Notes: generated from the sequence alone by a model not told the origin. DNA of 32,970 nucleotides from Glomus cerebriforme (GCA_003550305.1 QKYT01000650.1:21712-54681), one strand, 5' to 3'. Shown: positions 7,875 through 19,179, counted from the first letter of the stretch. Program-made: numbers and translations.

Positions 7875-9386
7875 ATGTCCCAACTCAATAAGGATATTCT
7901 TTTCTTATTATTTGAAGAACTACAAGATGATTCAAAATCTTTATTTTCATGTCTATTGGTTAATAAACTATGGTGTGAAACTGTAATTCCAATTTTATGG
8001 AGGAACCCTTGGTGTTATAATATTAATTATAAAAATAAGAGTTATTTATTTGGAATTATTGCTTATTATTTACCCGTTAGTAACAAAGAATTTCTAATAA
8101 GACAAGGAATAAATTTTCCTCCAATTTTATATCAATATCCTTTATTTAATTACTTATCTTTTTGTAGAAGTATAAATATAAACATAATTGACAGTATAAT
8201 TCCTATTGGATCTTCTTTAGATTATAGTCAATTTCTTTTACAACAAGAATTTTATAATATTTTAATTACAACATGTCCTGAGTTGAAGTATTTAGATATG
8301 AGATCAATTAATCATCAAATATTTTATTTTCCAGAAGCTAAGGCTCGTCTTGAAACAATTTATGAATTAAACTGTAACACATCCGTTGGCCCTACATACT
8401 TTTATGGATTGGCACGTATCTGTCAAAATATACAGAAACTTATCATTATTAATAACACCACAAAAGCTAATCATGGAATTGCTAAATTAATTGAAGTTCA
8501 AGAAAATTTAAAAAATTTTGAATGGAAAGATGATTTTGAGGATGAATATTATAATTTTATAAAAGATCCTTATAAAAAAGCTCTTCTTGCATTAGAAAAA
8601 AAGACGGATAACCTTAATCATTTAAAAATATTCTTCCAATATGTTGAAAAATTTGAACATACATTATATACATTGCTGCAGGAGATACTTCCAAAATTTT
8701 ATAAATTAAAAACATTAATAATTAATGATATTATTTTTTCTATCGAAAATCAATTGAATATGAATTATATGATGGTCTATCATGATATTGAGATCCTTTA
8801 TATAGATAACATTACAATCAATGTAGCTTCAAGTATAATTGAAAATAGCAGAGGACATCTTAAGGAACTTTTATTATTTAAGTATGAGGATTATTATGAT
8901 TGTTATTATGATGGGTTCGAAAATAATTTTGATAAAGATTCTCTCAATTTTATTCATAAAATTTGTGAACATTGTCCTTCAATTGAATGCTTGTCACTTT
9001 TATTTTCACCATCAAAGGAACATTTCACTGAATTTGAAAAATTATTAAAAGTTTGTCAAAGATTGAAGTCATTATTATTAATTATGGTTGATAATGGTAA
9101 AAGAAGAACTTTTGAAAAAATTTTGGAAGATGGAGAAGAATTATTAAAAACATTAATTAGATCAGCACCGACTAATCTAAGAGAAATTAGATTTTTTAAT
9201 GATTTTAAATTTTCTTTACAAGCATTAGAAGAATTCTTTAAAAAGTGGAAAGGTCGACCTGCAATTTCTATACTTACAACTGATCACATTTATAGAGGAG
9301 AAGATTATATGAAGCTGATCAATGAATATAAAAATGATGGAGTAATTAAAGATTTTAGATTTGTTTCAAGAAGTGAAATGTATTAG
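7875..9386 (+). CDS. F-box/LRR-like protein 1
   Basis: A 503-residue single-exon protein. The N-terminus carries an F-box (about residues 3-46: LNKDILFLLFEELQDD, then LFSCLLVNKLWCETVIPILW), the part that binds Skp1 in SCF ubiquitin ligases. The rest is a Leu/Ile-rich region with weak leucine-rich-repeat spacing, for example CPELKYLDMRSI, NLNHLKIFF and CPSIECLSLLF. This region normally picks the substrate, and no substrate can be inferred. The start is the first ATG and lines up with both paralogues in the window. It differs from F-box 3 by scattered substitutions and small length changes (an added YYDCYYDGFENNFD-type stretch near residue 350). The family is hugely expanded in Glomeromycotina. 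It is likely soluble, nuclear or cytosolic. Its upstream and downstream flanks are shared with F-box 3. Confidence 0.93.
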   Translation: MSQLNKDILFLLFEELQDDSKSLFSCLLVNKLWCETVIPILWRNPWCYNINYKNKSYLFGIIAYYLPVSNKEFLIRQGINFPPILYQYPLFNYLSFCRSININIIDSIIPIGSSLDYSQFLLQQEFYNILITTCPELKYLDMRSINHQIFYFPEAKARLETIYELNCNTSVGPTYFYGLARICQNIQKLIIINNTTKANHGIAKLIEVQENLKNFEWKDDFEDEYYNFIKDPYKKALLALEKKTDNLNHLKIFFQYVEKFEHTLYTLLQEILPKFYKLKTLIINDIIFSIENQLNMNYMMVYHDIEILYIDNITINVASSIIENSRGHLKELLLFKYEDYYDCYYDGFENNFDKDSLNFIHKICEHCPSIECLSLLFSPSKEHFTEFEKLLKVCQRLKSLLLIMVDNGKRRTFEKILEDGEELLKTLIRSAPTNLREIRFFNDFKFSLQALEEFFKKWKGRPAISILTTDHIYRGEDYMKLINEYKNDGVIKDFRFVSRSEMY

Positions 9387-9471
9387 CAAGAATTTGAAAT
9401 TAATCTTTTTTATATTATTTATTTATATAGCTTAATGTATTAAGAACATTATAGTAGAATATTGTGTATAA

Positions 9472-9510
9472 GAAGTTGTATCTAAATGAAAGGATTATAA
9501 TCTCACGAAG
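9472..9510 (+). repeat. Conserved 3' flank of F-box 1
   Basis: AGTTGTATCTAAATGAAAGG and ATTATAATCTC match 27791-27826 downstream of F-box 3 (AGTTTTATCTAAACGAAGG, ATTATAACCTC). They lie 85-95 bases after the stop codon in both. They mark the right side of the duplicated unit and may include 3' UTR or poly-A signals. Confidence 0.6.
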
Positions 9511-10561
9511 TCTACAATCATTGTTAGATATTTTTTTTTTTGACGTAAAAATAAATTATATTCATTTTTTTTTTTTATTTTTCATATTAAAATATACTTT
9601 TTAAATCTTGATTATTAATTATTTTTAAGATATTATTTTTTTGATATTTCTTCTTTTTATATCTAAAAGTTAGAATAAAACCTTGTGAACAAAACTCATT
9701 ATGATGACCATCGGGAATTTCACCTATTAACGAAAAAAAAGATAAATCATATTTATAATATCATTTATGTAATCCACTATTAATATTATGAGGATTGATT
9801 TGTGGGATTACCATTAAAAGATGTATTACTTTTTGATAACAATAAAATGAATCCAGGGTGGTTATTATTCTTAAGGAATAAATAGTAAATTTACTAACTT
9901 CCTCTGACACTTAAAGGCATAGCACCTGGATTATTTATTGTTATCTGATGATAATATTATTTTAGTAGACTGTTGATAAAGTGTTTTAGCCAAAAGCTCT
10001 TATGAATTCTATTCAAAAAAGTATTCTACCTGTCATATAATTCAAAATTATATCTGAAGCCTTTTGTCCTTAAGAGATATTCGGACTCATATGAGATAAT
10101 TCTCATTATTATCATTTGATTCAGAACGTAAATAATATTAAAATTTTAATGAATGAAACAATTTCGAACGAAACTATCATGAGCAAATTAATTTATTTAA
10201 ATTACCTTATCAACCGATTATTCATTAAGTAAATTTATTTTTCATTGCTCTTTTTTTAATTAATTTCTTTCAAAAATATTATTTTTAATATTATTAAAGA
10301 GCAAAAATTTCTGCAAGATACGACAGACAGCAAAGTTTTTCTTTTTAATAATAATCTATTTTTTTTTTTTACAGATCATTAAATCTTATGCAGTAAAAAT
10401 TCGGTGTAGTAAATATTGTGCTATGATTTCGAATTCTGAAATTCCGTAAGTACTTTTTTTTAGCACAACATTTTCATTTTAAATGTTCTTCCTATTCTGA
10501 TATTATTTATTTTTACTTATAAAGTTTATTCATATTATTTTCTCATATAAACTATCGAACT
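9511..10561. other. Non-coding stretch with foldback repeats
   Basis: No gene seen. A 111-bp foldback lies at 9835-9945: GATAACAATAAAATGAATCC at the left and the complement of GATAACAATAAATAATCC at the right. A second pair, TTGCTCTTT (10246) and AAAGAGCAA (10296), is weaker. TTGTCCTTAAG plus CTCATATGAG near 10065-10095 echoes 4304-4577. Confidence 0.5.
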
Positions 10562-11796
10562 ATGAGTTTGTGTAAAGAATGTAATCAAGAAATAAATGAT
10601 TATTGGTGTAACGCATGTAACGCATTTTCGACGAAATTTCGAAAATTGGACTAGTGGTAATGATGATATTGATAAATTTATTAACATACTCAGCTATCAG
10701 CAGAACGGTATTATAAAGTATTAAAGTGGATACTTATGATAGATTTTATGATGTTGAATATATTTCAAAAGGTTGTTTTGGTAGAGTATATAAAGCAAAT
10801 TGGATTGATAGATATATAATGCAAATCAAAATTGAGAACGAGTGTTTATAGCTTTGAAAAGCTTAAATAATTCAAAAAAATGTTACATTAGAATTTATCA
10901 ATAAGGTATGAATCAATTTACCATTTAATGAAATTTTTGAATATGATTCTTACTAATATATTTTTTTATAAAATATAATATATGTTTTAGATTATTTCAC
11001 ACCATAAAATTTTTCATTGTCTCAGTATTGTCTCCTATTATTAGACTTTATGGAATAATCAAGATCCAGATACAACAAATTATATGATGATTTTGGATTA
11101 TGCGGAGATTGGAAATTTACGAAATTATTTAGATACAAATTTTAAATTAAATTGGGAAGATAAAATTAGAGAATTGTTTTTTATTGCATTTGGGCTTAAT
11201 CAAATCCATGCAAAAGAACCAATTCACCTATTGGCAATATTAATATACCAATTATATTGCTTTGCATAACAGATATGGGATTATGTAAACCGGCAGATTT
11301 TAATGCATTAGAAGAACATGAAAATACAAAAAAAAAAGGCGTTTATGGCGTTTTACCTTATATTTCTCCTGAAATTTTATATAGTTTTGGTATAATTATG
11401 TATAAAACAATTTCTAGTTTACCTCCTTATAATGATGTAAGGCATGATGAAATTTTAGGAATAAAAATTTGTCAAGGACTTAGACCAAGGTTTAATATTA
11501 AAGTACCTTTATTAATTGTGCACTTAATTAAAAGATGCTTAGCATTAAATCAACCAACAGCATATGATATTGATGAAATTTTAGATCAATGGTGTAGGGG
11601 ATTAGAAAAAGAGTAGAAACAGAATTACAAAGGCAAATTCAAGAGGCAGATGAAATTCATCAGCTAGTATTATTCCTTTAACAAGGTCGTCATATGAAAC
11701 ACATTCCGAAGCTATTTATACAAAGATTACTTAAATTTAATAATCTTCCTGAACCAAAAAATTCAGATGATAATATAACAAGCACCGGATTTTCAG
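10562..11796 (+). pseudogene. Protein kinase pseudogene (Glomeromycotina TKL-like family)
   Basis: An N-terminal Cys motif (MSLCKECNQEINDYWCNACN) is typical of this fungal kinase family; this frame then shifts to RRNFENWTSGNDDIDKFI. The kinase domain begins TYDRFYDVEYISKGCFGRVY (glycine loop) and has the ATP-lysine segment IALKSLNNSK, with one extra A in a homopolymer. An 85-bp GT-AG intron (10906-10990) follows VTLEFINK. One in-frame TAG precedes MMILDYAEIGNLRNYLDTNF. A deletion between EPIH and IGNI removes the catalytic RDFH loop and shifts the frame. The DFG site reads ITDMGLCKPAD. Between SPEIL and YSFGIIMY the segment around the invariant Asp of subdomain IX is missing. The tail (LLKFNNLPEPKNSDDN) ends at a donor GTAAGC (11797). 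It is clearly inactive as a kinase. Confidence 0.9.
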
Positions 11797-12675
11797 GTAA
11801 GCAAAATTTTATTTTTGTTTGATCCATAACTAAAATTTTATTTTATTTTATAAACTCTTTACAATTTAATATTTCAAATTGAAAATTAGCAATACAGGTA
11901 TGTATAATGATGTATTCATTTAATTTTAAAGTTGATATTTGAATTTAATTTGATAAAACAAAAGATATTGACTCTCCTTCTCATCATTACTGAAGAATAG
12001 AAACTGTAGAACTATGAAAAGAATACATTGATCGGTTTGAAATAAGGGTCAATCATTATAATTGGAGTTGTCTCAATACCCAGTTTTACTAAAGGAGGCA
12101 TTTCTATTTATTTTTTTATTTAGTATAATTATTATAGGAATAAATTATTTTTATTTTACTAATTTACTTTAGCAGATTTACCGCCTTATTTTTTTTATAA
12201 GGAAAATATCTTTTGATAATGTTACAAATTATAGGCGAAATAAATTATTTGGAATATATATCTTGCCAATATTAAACTATAAAGAAAGTAAGGCTCAAAA
12301 ATGAATCTCGTTTTTATTCTTTTTGTTAATGTTGTCTCATCCAATAACTTGCTAACCTTGCAAACCAGAAATTTAGCCGCTGACATATGATGCTTATATG
12401 ATTCAGGTTTTTCACTATTTCGAGTACTGTAAATAAACGCTAATTAATAATAAATATGTACTGTAGCTACGGTATTTCAAAGATCTGACACGTAAGTTGA
12501 TCGATATCATTAAAAGAAAACAACAATTATAATTAATTAATTGTTCAAAATGTTCCAACTTTATTTTCAAATAATAATTATATTTCAAATCCGAATAAAA
12601 TTGAATGATAAAAAAAATATATAAATAAATATATATATATAAAAAAAACTACTATCAATAAATCAAAAAATTTTC
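11797..12675. other. Kinase tail intron and non-coding stretch
   Basis: The first part is probably the intron after the last kinase exon; a possible tiny exon lies between TTAG and CAG|GTATG near 11890-11905. Beyond that I see no coding frame. An AT dinucleotide tract lies just before the 3' end of the BTB gene (about 12610-12640). Confidence 0.4.
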
Positions 12676-14204
12676 TTAAATATCTTTTTTTATAATTTGA
12701 AAAACTTCATAATCTTCTATTGTTAATATATCATCCGTATCTCTTAAAATTTTTTCATAACTTTCTTGTTCACAAGTAATAAAATTATATTCTTTTGATT
12801 CATCATCTTCTTCAACACCTATATAAAGATCATTACCAAAAGAAGGACCACAATAAGCATGATAAAATAAAGCACAATCAATATTTTTAACATGACTTAA
12901 AATAGGATCTTTAATATTATTTTTACTTTTAAAAGAAAAGATAAAACTATTATTAGTTTTACCCCATTCCATATTACCACAAGAACCTTTCCAAATTAAA
13001 GGATTATAACCACCAATAATTTTTTCATTATCTTTTAATTTAATAAATATAACAGTACGAGGTAAATTATCACATAAATTATGAAAAATTTTAGGAGTAA
13101 AACCATCTCTACTTCCTCTTAATAATAATTTAAAATTATAAGGTAAATATAATTCTTTTATATGAGCAAATTTGTTATCAAGATTAACATCATCAATCCA
13201 TGAAGAAATTAAAGAAATAAAATTTATACTAATAATTTTAGAACAAAGTTCATTAGATCTAGGAAAAATAATATTAATTGGTAATTCAATTTCAGGATCT
13301 AAATGATATTCTAATAAATCTTCATGAAGTTGACGTTTTAATAATTTTCTATAAGGACGAACTTTACGTAAAAAATCTTTAGAAGAAAAACCAAAAAATC
13401 TAATTAAAGGTAAACAATTTTGTAAAGTAGTTTCCATAGTTTTAAAATCATCATCTGACCAATTTATAGGATCAGGATTAAGAGTTGGATTTTGAGCAAG
13501 ACCCCATTTTAATACATGATCCCAAATTTTAACTTCATCCATTTGTAAATCATCACGTTCAAGAAGTGGAATTAAAGAATTTTCAGGAAGTGAAGTAAAA
13601 TCAAGTGAATTGAATATTTTTTCAGGAGATTTAGTCATAAAATCTGTACAAAATTGTTGAAGTTGTAATAAAGAATTAGATTGAAAACTTGTTTGATAAA
13701 TAAGTTCAAATTGTTGTTCCATCCATTCAGTTTTATTTTCAATTAAATATTTTTGTAAATAATCAATTAATTCTTGTAAATGAAGTTGATCTGCAGCGAC
13801 CAATATTTGTAAAATTTCTGGAGTATCATCCTCATTTAATGTGATGATACCGCCATAAATAAATCTAAAAAAAAAAAAAATTAATTAATTAATTAATTAA
13901 TACATATATATATATAAATTATATTTAAAATATATTAAATAAATATAACTTACTTTAAAACATTTTGAAAGATTTCCGGAGAAATATTTGGTAACTTAAT
14001 ATGAGCTGAAGGGTTATCAATATTCTTTTTATCAGGAGCCAAAGTTCGTAAATATGGAGAACGATAACAAAGAATAATCATATGCGCTCGAAATATTTTT
14101 GTATTTGGGTCTTCACCAACTTCAATTGTAATATCAAAATATTCATCATCCTCTAAAATTTCGATATAATTTTTACTTAAACTTGAAAAAAATTGAATAG
14201 ACAT
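12676..14204 (-). CDS. BTB-BACK-TLDc domain protein (two exons)
   Basis: Exon 1 is 14204-13954, the intron 13953-13865 (89 bp, GTAAGT...TTTTTTAG), and exon 2 13864-12676. The join ...FQNVLK-FIYGGIITL restores a standard BTB fold, and the total is 479 residues. BTB spans about residues 20-125 (DDEYFDITIEVGEDP, IFRAHMIILCYRSPYLRTL). BACK spans about 149-254 (KIWDHVLKWGLAQNPTLNP, ending in FLRKVRPYRKLLKR). TLDc spans about 294-477 (LLLRGSRDGFTPKIFHNLCD, IGGYNPLIWKG, GPSFGNDLYIG). BTB-BACK proteins usually dimerise and act as Cul3 ligase adaptors; TLDc domains are linked to oxidative-stress defence and V-ATPase binding. Such proteins are a large family in Rhizophagus. The start is the ATG right after the low-quality homopolymer zone; it begins MSIQFFSSLSKNYIEIL, the usual start for the family. 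Confidence 0.94.
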
Positions 14205-14280
14205 TTTTTTTTTAAAAAAAAANTNANGGNNNNNAAAAAANTTTTTTTTTTTTTTTTTTTTTTTTCTGACCAATTTTTTT
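14205..14280. other. Ambiguous homopolymer zone at the BTB gene 5' end
   Basis: Runs of A, several N calls (14223-14241) and about 25 T follow directly upstream of the BTB start codon. This is a sequencing or assembly weak point. Minus-strand frames that cross it (13950-14273 before the ATG, 14212-14400) are not trustworthy, and the core promoter sequence cannot be judged. Confidence 0.8.
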
Positions 14281-14426
14281 TTTTCGAATTAAATAATAAC
14301 AAGAATAAATATGGTTAGACAAATAAATTAAATAATCAGTGATTTGACTGAATATGTTGTGACTGAAATTTGATTTTTCAAATTCAGTTACGATCTTCAA
14401 ATATCAATACAAGTAACTGTTATAGT

Positions 14427-14561
14427 CCAAACTTTAAAATCAACCCATCGGCATAAATCATTGGCCCATTACAATAATGCCTTAAGACAGTACCAACGAT
14501 ACTTTCCTAATTTAGGCCGACGGGTTGATTTGGAACATAAGTCGATTTGGGCTACAACAGT
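14427..14561. repeat. About 140-bp dispersed repeat, copy 2 (inverted)
   Basis: The reverse complement matches 1702-1846 over its full length with about one difference in ten. Internal inverted arms are AAATCAACCCATCGGC (from 14437) and the matching GCCGACGGGTTGATTT. Unlike copy 1 it is not inside a larger visible element. The arms changed in a compensating way (CATCRGC against GCYGAYG), which hints that the hairpin is kept or that the copies come from a structured source. Confidence 0.85.
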
Positions 14562-15299
14562 ACTATCCGAATTCACACAAATTATTTTTAATGAATATAA
14601 CGTAAAATTGTCTCGAAATTATTTTATTGGATTGTAAATTATCAAAATTTTCAATTTTAATGTGTTTTAGAAATAGGTTTTGTGTCAAATCGATATAGAG
14701 TTCGGTGAAACTATTTTGTAGATTATTTTGAGCGAAACAAATTTCGTTATATAGTATATAATAATATTGTGGAATACACGCATTGTTTTTCTCAAAAAAA
14801 AAAAAAAAATTCACCTTCAGCAGTTGAAAACTTTACAAAACAACGATAAAACAATATTATTTTGACTTCAGCTACGACCATTTATTTTTGTGTTTCATAA
14901 TTCAATTCTTTTGAGTTTTTACTTCTAATTGATTAATTTATATTATTAGTCACTGAAAATAAATACCCTTTATAGTTTATTTTTATTTAAAATAAAAATT
15001 TAAGTTTTAATACTTCAATAAGAAATAAAAGAATAAAAAAAAAAATTGATACTGCGTAATTAAAGTTTTCATAAATTTAGCAATATAAGTTATAGAATTA
15101 TACAAATATTAAAATAGGATGAATTAAAAAAATATATTTGAATCTAAAATTATTAAAGCAAAATTAATTATATTGAATTGAAAATGGTGTAACAACCACG
15201 ACGTTATATTTTCTTTTTGGTTATGAACGCACTGTTACAAAAAAAAAAAAATTTTAAACATTAATAATTATTAATGATTTATTATTTATTATTCATAAA
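14562..15299. other. AT-rich stretch without a gene
   Basis: No supported gene. The 83-codon minus-strand frame at 14563-14814 starts in a poly-A tract and has Asn/Phe/Ile-rich composition; I treat it as chance. Confidence 0.5.
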
Positions 15300-15430
15300 A
15301 GTATTTAAGATCGTCAAATTTTAATTCAAAATGAACCTTAGCTTTTGAAATTGGTAAATTTATCAAATAAATAATTTAACTTTGGACATTTTAGATCATA
15401 AAATTCTTGTTGTAAAATGAATTCCTTGAT
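15300..15430 (-). pseudogene. Degenerate F-box/LRR paralogue fragment, inverted
   Basis: On the minus strand, 15342-15424 reads LQQEFYDLKCPKLNYLFDKF. It aligns with the LLQQEFYNILITTCPELKYL segment of F-box 1 and 3, with a short deletion. At DNA level TTTACAACAAGAATTTTATG is shared almost exactly. Stops follow, though AAAGCTAAGGTTCATTTTGA still resembles the 'EAKARLE' codons of the paralogues. The rest of the gene is not recognisable. This is the only F-box copy here in reverse orientation. Confidence 0.6.
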
Positions 15431-15999
15431 ACAATCAAGTAAATAGAAAGCATTAGTGAAAAATAAATAAATTTTATCATTATAATTGGTTCACGTCAAA
15501 GTTTATTAATGAAAATAGATATTTTTTGGATTGCTAATCAATTGACGCACTTGACGCACTTCGTTTGCTCTAAACTATAATACGTCACAAATTTCTAACT
15601 AATTGCAGCCTGCATTACAGTTTAAGGGAGTAGATCGCAGTATAATTCAGGTTTTACTTATTTGCGTATCACAAATATTTATGGCGTACATATTTATTTA
15701 TCATGATACGATGAAAGTTGATCAAAAAAGATTAGTATTATCGGCTTTCGGGTAAATATACATTAAAATAGGTATGATCAGATCGGTAACATTTATGCGG
15801 ATAATTTTTTTAATATTTTGGGTCACTTTTATTAAAAAATATATAGATATATGTCTAGGTTTTTTTTTAAGGAATGTGCTGTACTTAAATGTTGTGTAAC
15901 ATCATTTGAATTACCTGATCTGCTGACAGGTGGTCTTTGTCACAAATTTTAAATCAAAAAAAAAAATTATTTCTCGCTTTTTCATAAATAATTTCGATA
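15431..15999. other. Upstream region of F-box 2
   Basis: There is no gene. A tandem pair TTGACGCAC TTGACGCAC lies at 15542-15559. The conserved promoter blocks of F-box 1 and 3 (GTACATTACTACGCC, TGTGAAACACTATTTGATCA) are absent, so F-box 2 has a different upstream region. Confidence 0.55.
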
Positions 16000-17490
16000 A
16001 TGTCGAAACTTAATAAAGATATTCTTTTTTTAATATTTGAAGAATTACAAGATGATTCAAGATCCCTATTCTCCTGCTTAATGGTTAATAGACTTTGGTG
16101 TGTAACCGGGATTCCAATTTTATGGAAAAATCCTTGGCGTTATAATATTGATTATTCGAATAAAAATTATTTATCTGCAACCATTATTTTCTATTTACCT
16201 AATGATATTAAAGAATTCTTAAAAAGTCAAGGAATCAAATTACCTACAATTTTACATGAATATCCTTCATTTGATTATTTATCTTTCTGTAGAAGTATCA
16301 ATGTAAACATTATAAATAAAATAATTTCTATTATATCTTCTTTTGATTATATTCAATTTCCTTTGCAACAAGAATTTTATGAACTTATTATGAGAAAATG
16401 TATGGATTTAAAATATTTAGATATGAGATCTATTAAACTTCAATTATTCTGTTTATCAGAAGCCAAAATTCGTCTTGAAACACTTTGTGAATTAAAATGT
16501 GACACATCTATTGATCCTACATACTTTTATGGATTAGCACGTATTTGTAAGAATATACAAAGATTTGTCATTATTAATACAAACAAAAATTCTAATCAAG
16601 GAATTGCTAGATTAATTGATTTACAAGAAAATATAAAATATTTTGAATGGAAAGACGATTTTGAAGTTGATTATGATTTTATAGATTCTTATGAAGAAAT
16701 TTTAATTTCATTAGAAAAAAAAGCAAATATTCTTAATCATTTAAAAATCTATTTTCAATATATTGATGGTTATGAACATATATCATTTCAAAAGGTTCTA
16801 TCAAAATTTCGAAAATTAAAAACTTTAATAATTGTTGATACTGATATACTTTATATTAGTGAAGAACAATCAAAAAAATTGGTCTATCCTGATCTTGAGA
16901 TACTTTATATAGATAATATTACAATTAATGCAGCTTCTATTATAATTGAAAATAGTGGAGGTCATCTTAAGGAAATTTTATTATTTAAATATAATGATTA
17001 TTATGATACAAATTTTAATAATGATTCTTTTAATTTTATTCGTAAAGTTTATGAACATTGTCCTTTAGTTGAATACTTGTCACTTGAATTTTCATCATCA
17101 AAGGAACATTTTACTGAATTTGAAAAATTATTAAATGTTTGTAAAAATTTGAAATCATTATGCTTATTTATATTAAGTAATGATGGAATAGAAACTACTG
17201 AAAGATTTTTGGAAATTGGTGAAGAATTATTAAAAGCATTAATTAGATCAAAATCAAATAATTTAATAGAAATTAGATTTTATGCCAATTATTTTAAATT
17301 TTCTTTAAAAGCTTTGGAAGAATTCTTAAATAAATGGAAAGGTCGACCTGCAATTTCTATATTTACAACTGATCCCATTTATAAAGGAGAAGATTATATG
17401 AACCTGATTAATGAATATAAAAATTATGGAGTAATTAAAGATTTTAAATATGAATTTGGAAGTAATATATATTCCTCACATCTTTTATAA
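16000..17490 (+). CDS. F-box/LRR-like protein 2
   Basis: A 496-residue single-exon protein, paralogous end to end with F-box 1 and 3 but more diverged. The F-box is at about residues 3-46 (LNKDILFLIFEELQDD, LFSCLMVNRLWCVTGIPILW). The LRR-like region includes MDLKYLDMRSI, ILNHLKIYFQY and CPLVEYLSLEF. The C-terminus keeps the family block (ALEEFLNKWKGRPAISIFTT, GEDYMNLINEYKN, GVIKDFK) and adds a short tail (SNIYSSHLL). The expected role is substrate recognition in an SCF ubiquitin ligase. There are no frameshifts or internal stops, so it appears to be under selection. Its upstream region does not share the promoter blocks of its sisters. Confidence 0.93.
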   Translation: MSKLNKDILFLIFEELQDDSRSLFSCLMVNRLWCVTGIPILWKNPWRYNIDYSNKNYLSATIIFYLPNDIKEFLKSQGIKLPTILHEYPSFDYLSFCRSINVNIINKIISIISSFDYIQFPLQQEFYELIMRKCMDLKYLDMRSIKLQLFCLSEAKIRLETLCELKCDTSIDPTYFYGLARICKNIQRFVIINTNKNSNQGIARLIDLQENIKYFEWKDDFEVDYDFIDSYEEILISLEKKANILNHLKIYFQYIDGYEHISFQKVLSKFRKLKTLIIVDTDILYISEEQSKKLVYPDLEILYIDNITINAASIIIENSGGHLKEILLFKYNDYYDTNFNNDSFNFIRKVYEHCPLVEYLSLEFSSSKEHFTEFEKLLNVCKNLKSLCLFILSNDGIETTERFLEIGEELLKALIRSKSNNLIEIRFYANYFKFSLKALEEFLNKWKGRPAISIFTTDPIYKGEDYMNLINEYKNYGVIKDFKYEFGSNIYSSHLL

Positions 17491-18911
17491 TAATTATCTT
17501 AAATTTTACTTGATTTTTTTTTTCATTGAGTTCTATTATATATAGTAAATTAGGTTTCAACTTTTAGTATAAAATATTTGTAAAGATAATAAGATTTTTA
17601 ACAATATTTTTATGGGTTTATTCGAGATATTGTAATATTTTAATTAAATAAATGATCTAAAAGTTCAATTTTGCATCAATATAAATTGTATTAATGTTTT
17701 TGACTGTCTGTTTACAGTATATTATAAAAATCGATCAGAAAAACCAATCAATTGTCCATAAAATTAAGAATGACATATGGTAAGGTCATGAACAAATATA
17801 AAAAAAAACATTGGGAAATGGCGTAAACATCGGACCAAGATGCAATGAAGTTATTCGTTCTACGAGAAAAAAATTGATTTATTTTATGATCATGGAAAAT
17901 ATATAATTTGTGATAAAAAAACATTAAGAACAAATAAATAAAATCGGATAATATTTATTAGGACCTCGAACAATATTAATAAAGGTCATAAAAAATTTAC
18001 TATTAGTTTTACGCATTTTTTCAGTGCCGGAATTATGATCATGTCAGTCAGTTACGTTACTAAAAGAAGTAATAAAATTCTGACCGGAATTATTAAAATT
18101 GTCTATAAAAGACAAGATCTACATATTTTTGGCCGATTCTTATTTATTTAAAAAACAGATTTTGTTAACTGAAAATTCAGTTTATAAGATTAAATGGGAA
18201 ATATAAAAATATAACTTGCTTTTAAAGATAAATTTAAACGTAATGCTGTTCATATATTAATTAACAAAGACAAAAATAAATATATAAACCAAATTTTTTT
18301 CCTTATAAAATTTTATCTTTATAAGAAAAAAAATAAAAGAGAACACGAGAAAATTTAAAATGTTTGATCTATTAAAAAATAAACCAGTATCGAAATAATT
18401 TAAATAATTTGTTTGTATAATTTCAAAAGTTTTGGAAAACTTTTTCTTTCTATGCATGTTTAGAAATTTATACCTAAAATCTAAACTTTGTAACATAATT
18501 ATCCGCAGATAATTGTATTTATGACTCATAATATTGAATCGTCAAATTCTTTAGATTAAATATTCTAAATATTCACATGTAACCCTGAAAAATCTTATTA
18601 TTGTCCTTCGGGTAGCTAAGCAAAATTATGTATGATAAGTATGATAAGCCGCGCTTGATGATCCAATTAAATTTATATCGTCATCTGTTTCTTTTTTCTT
18701 TTTATTTGAAGAATTTGCATAGATTACACCAATTCACTTAATTATATTTTAGTGATAAATTCTTCCACAATATATTCGGTTAAGTATATAATTTACTGTA
18801 TTTGAATTTGTTGCTATGGCTGTGGGGCTTTAAATATTTTGTGGCAAAGTCTGGGTATCACTTTGATCAGAATGATTAAAAAATTTGACACAGCAAAAAA
18901 TTTAAATATAA
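17491..18911. other. Long non-coding stretch with one weak coding trace
   Basis: On the plus strand about 17720-17905 reads LSIKLRMTYGKVMNKYKKKH, then one TAA, then TSDQDAMKLFVLREKKLIYF. It is protein-like but unrecognised; the minus-strand 61-codon frame there is its shadow. A pair of GACCGGAATTATTA / GCCGGAATTATGA phrases lies near 18030-18095. The Ile/Phe-rich minus frame at 18257-18529 is chance. Confidence 0.4.
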
Positions 18912-19179
18912 ATGAACTTTCTCTTTTTATTTTCAAAAAATTCTAGTATTAAATTATCCTCAAATTATAAATTATATATTAAAATAAGATTATTGGCACT
19001 ATTTATGTGTACTTCATATAAATCTTTTACTACACCATATTTACCAAAACAGGGGCTTTATCCCAGAGCTATTTTTATTGATTCGGATTCTATGATTCGA
19101 TCAAAGAGATTATCCCGATATACAGCATTTATTGTGCATTTTTCATATTGATTTGAACCTTCAAAAAAGACTTATTTAA
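18912..19179 (+). pseudogene. MULE-type transposase fragment
   Basis: GLYPRAIFIDSDSMI (about 19048-19095) followed, after a frame change, by YPDIQHLLCIFHIDLNLQKR (from 19111) fits the central MULE transposase pattern: 'P.vifTDsDpam..a...fP...HllC.fHi..Nl.k'. The preceding LLALFMCTSYKSFTT region would be the part before it. Only about 90 residues remain. No terminal inverted repeats were identified. Confidence 0.5.

Noticed and set aside
14212..14400. Minus-strand frames extending upstream of the BTB start
   Set aside because: They run through N calls and homopolymers; the family normally starts at the MSIQFF-type methionine at 14204.
18257..18529. 90-codon minus-strand frame
   Set aside because: Phe/Ile/Lys/Asn-dominated, as AT-rich non-coding DNA gives; no family resemblance and no supporting context.
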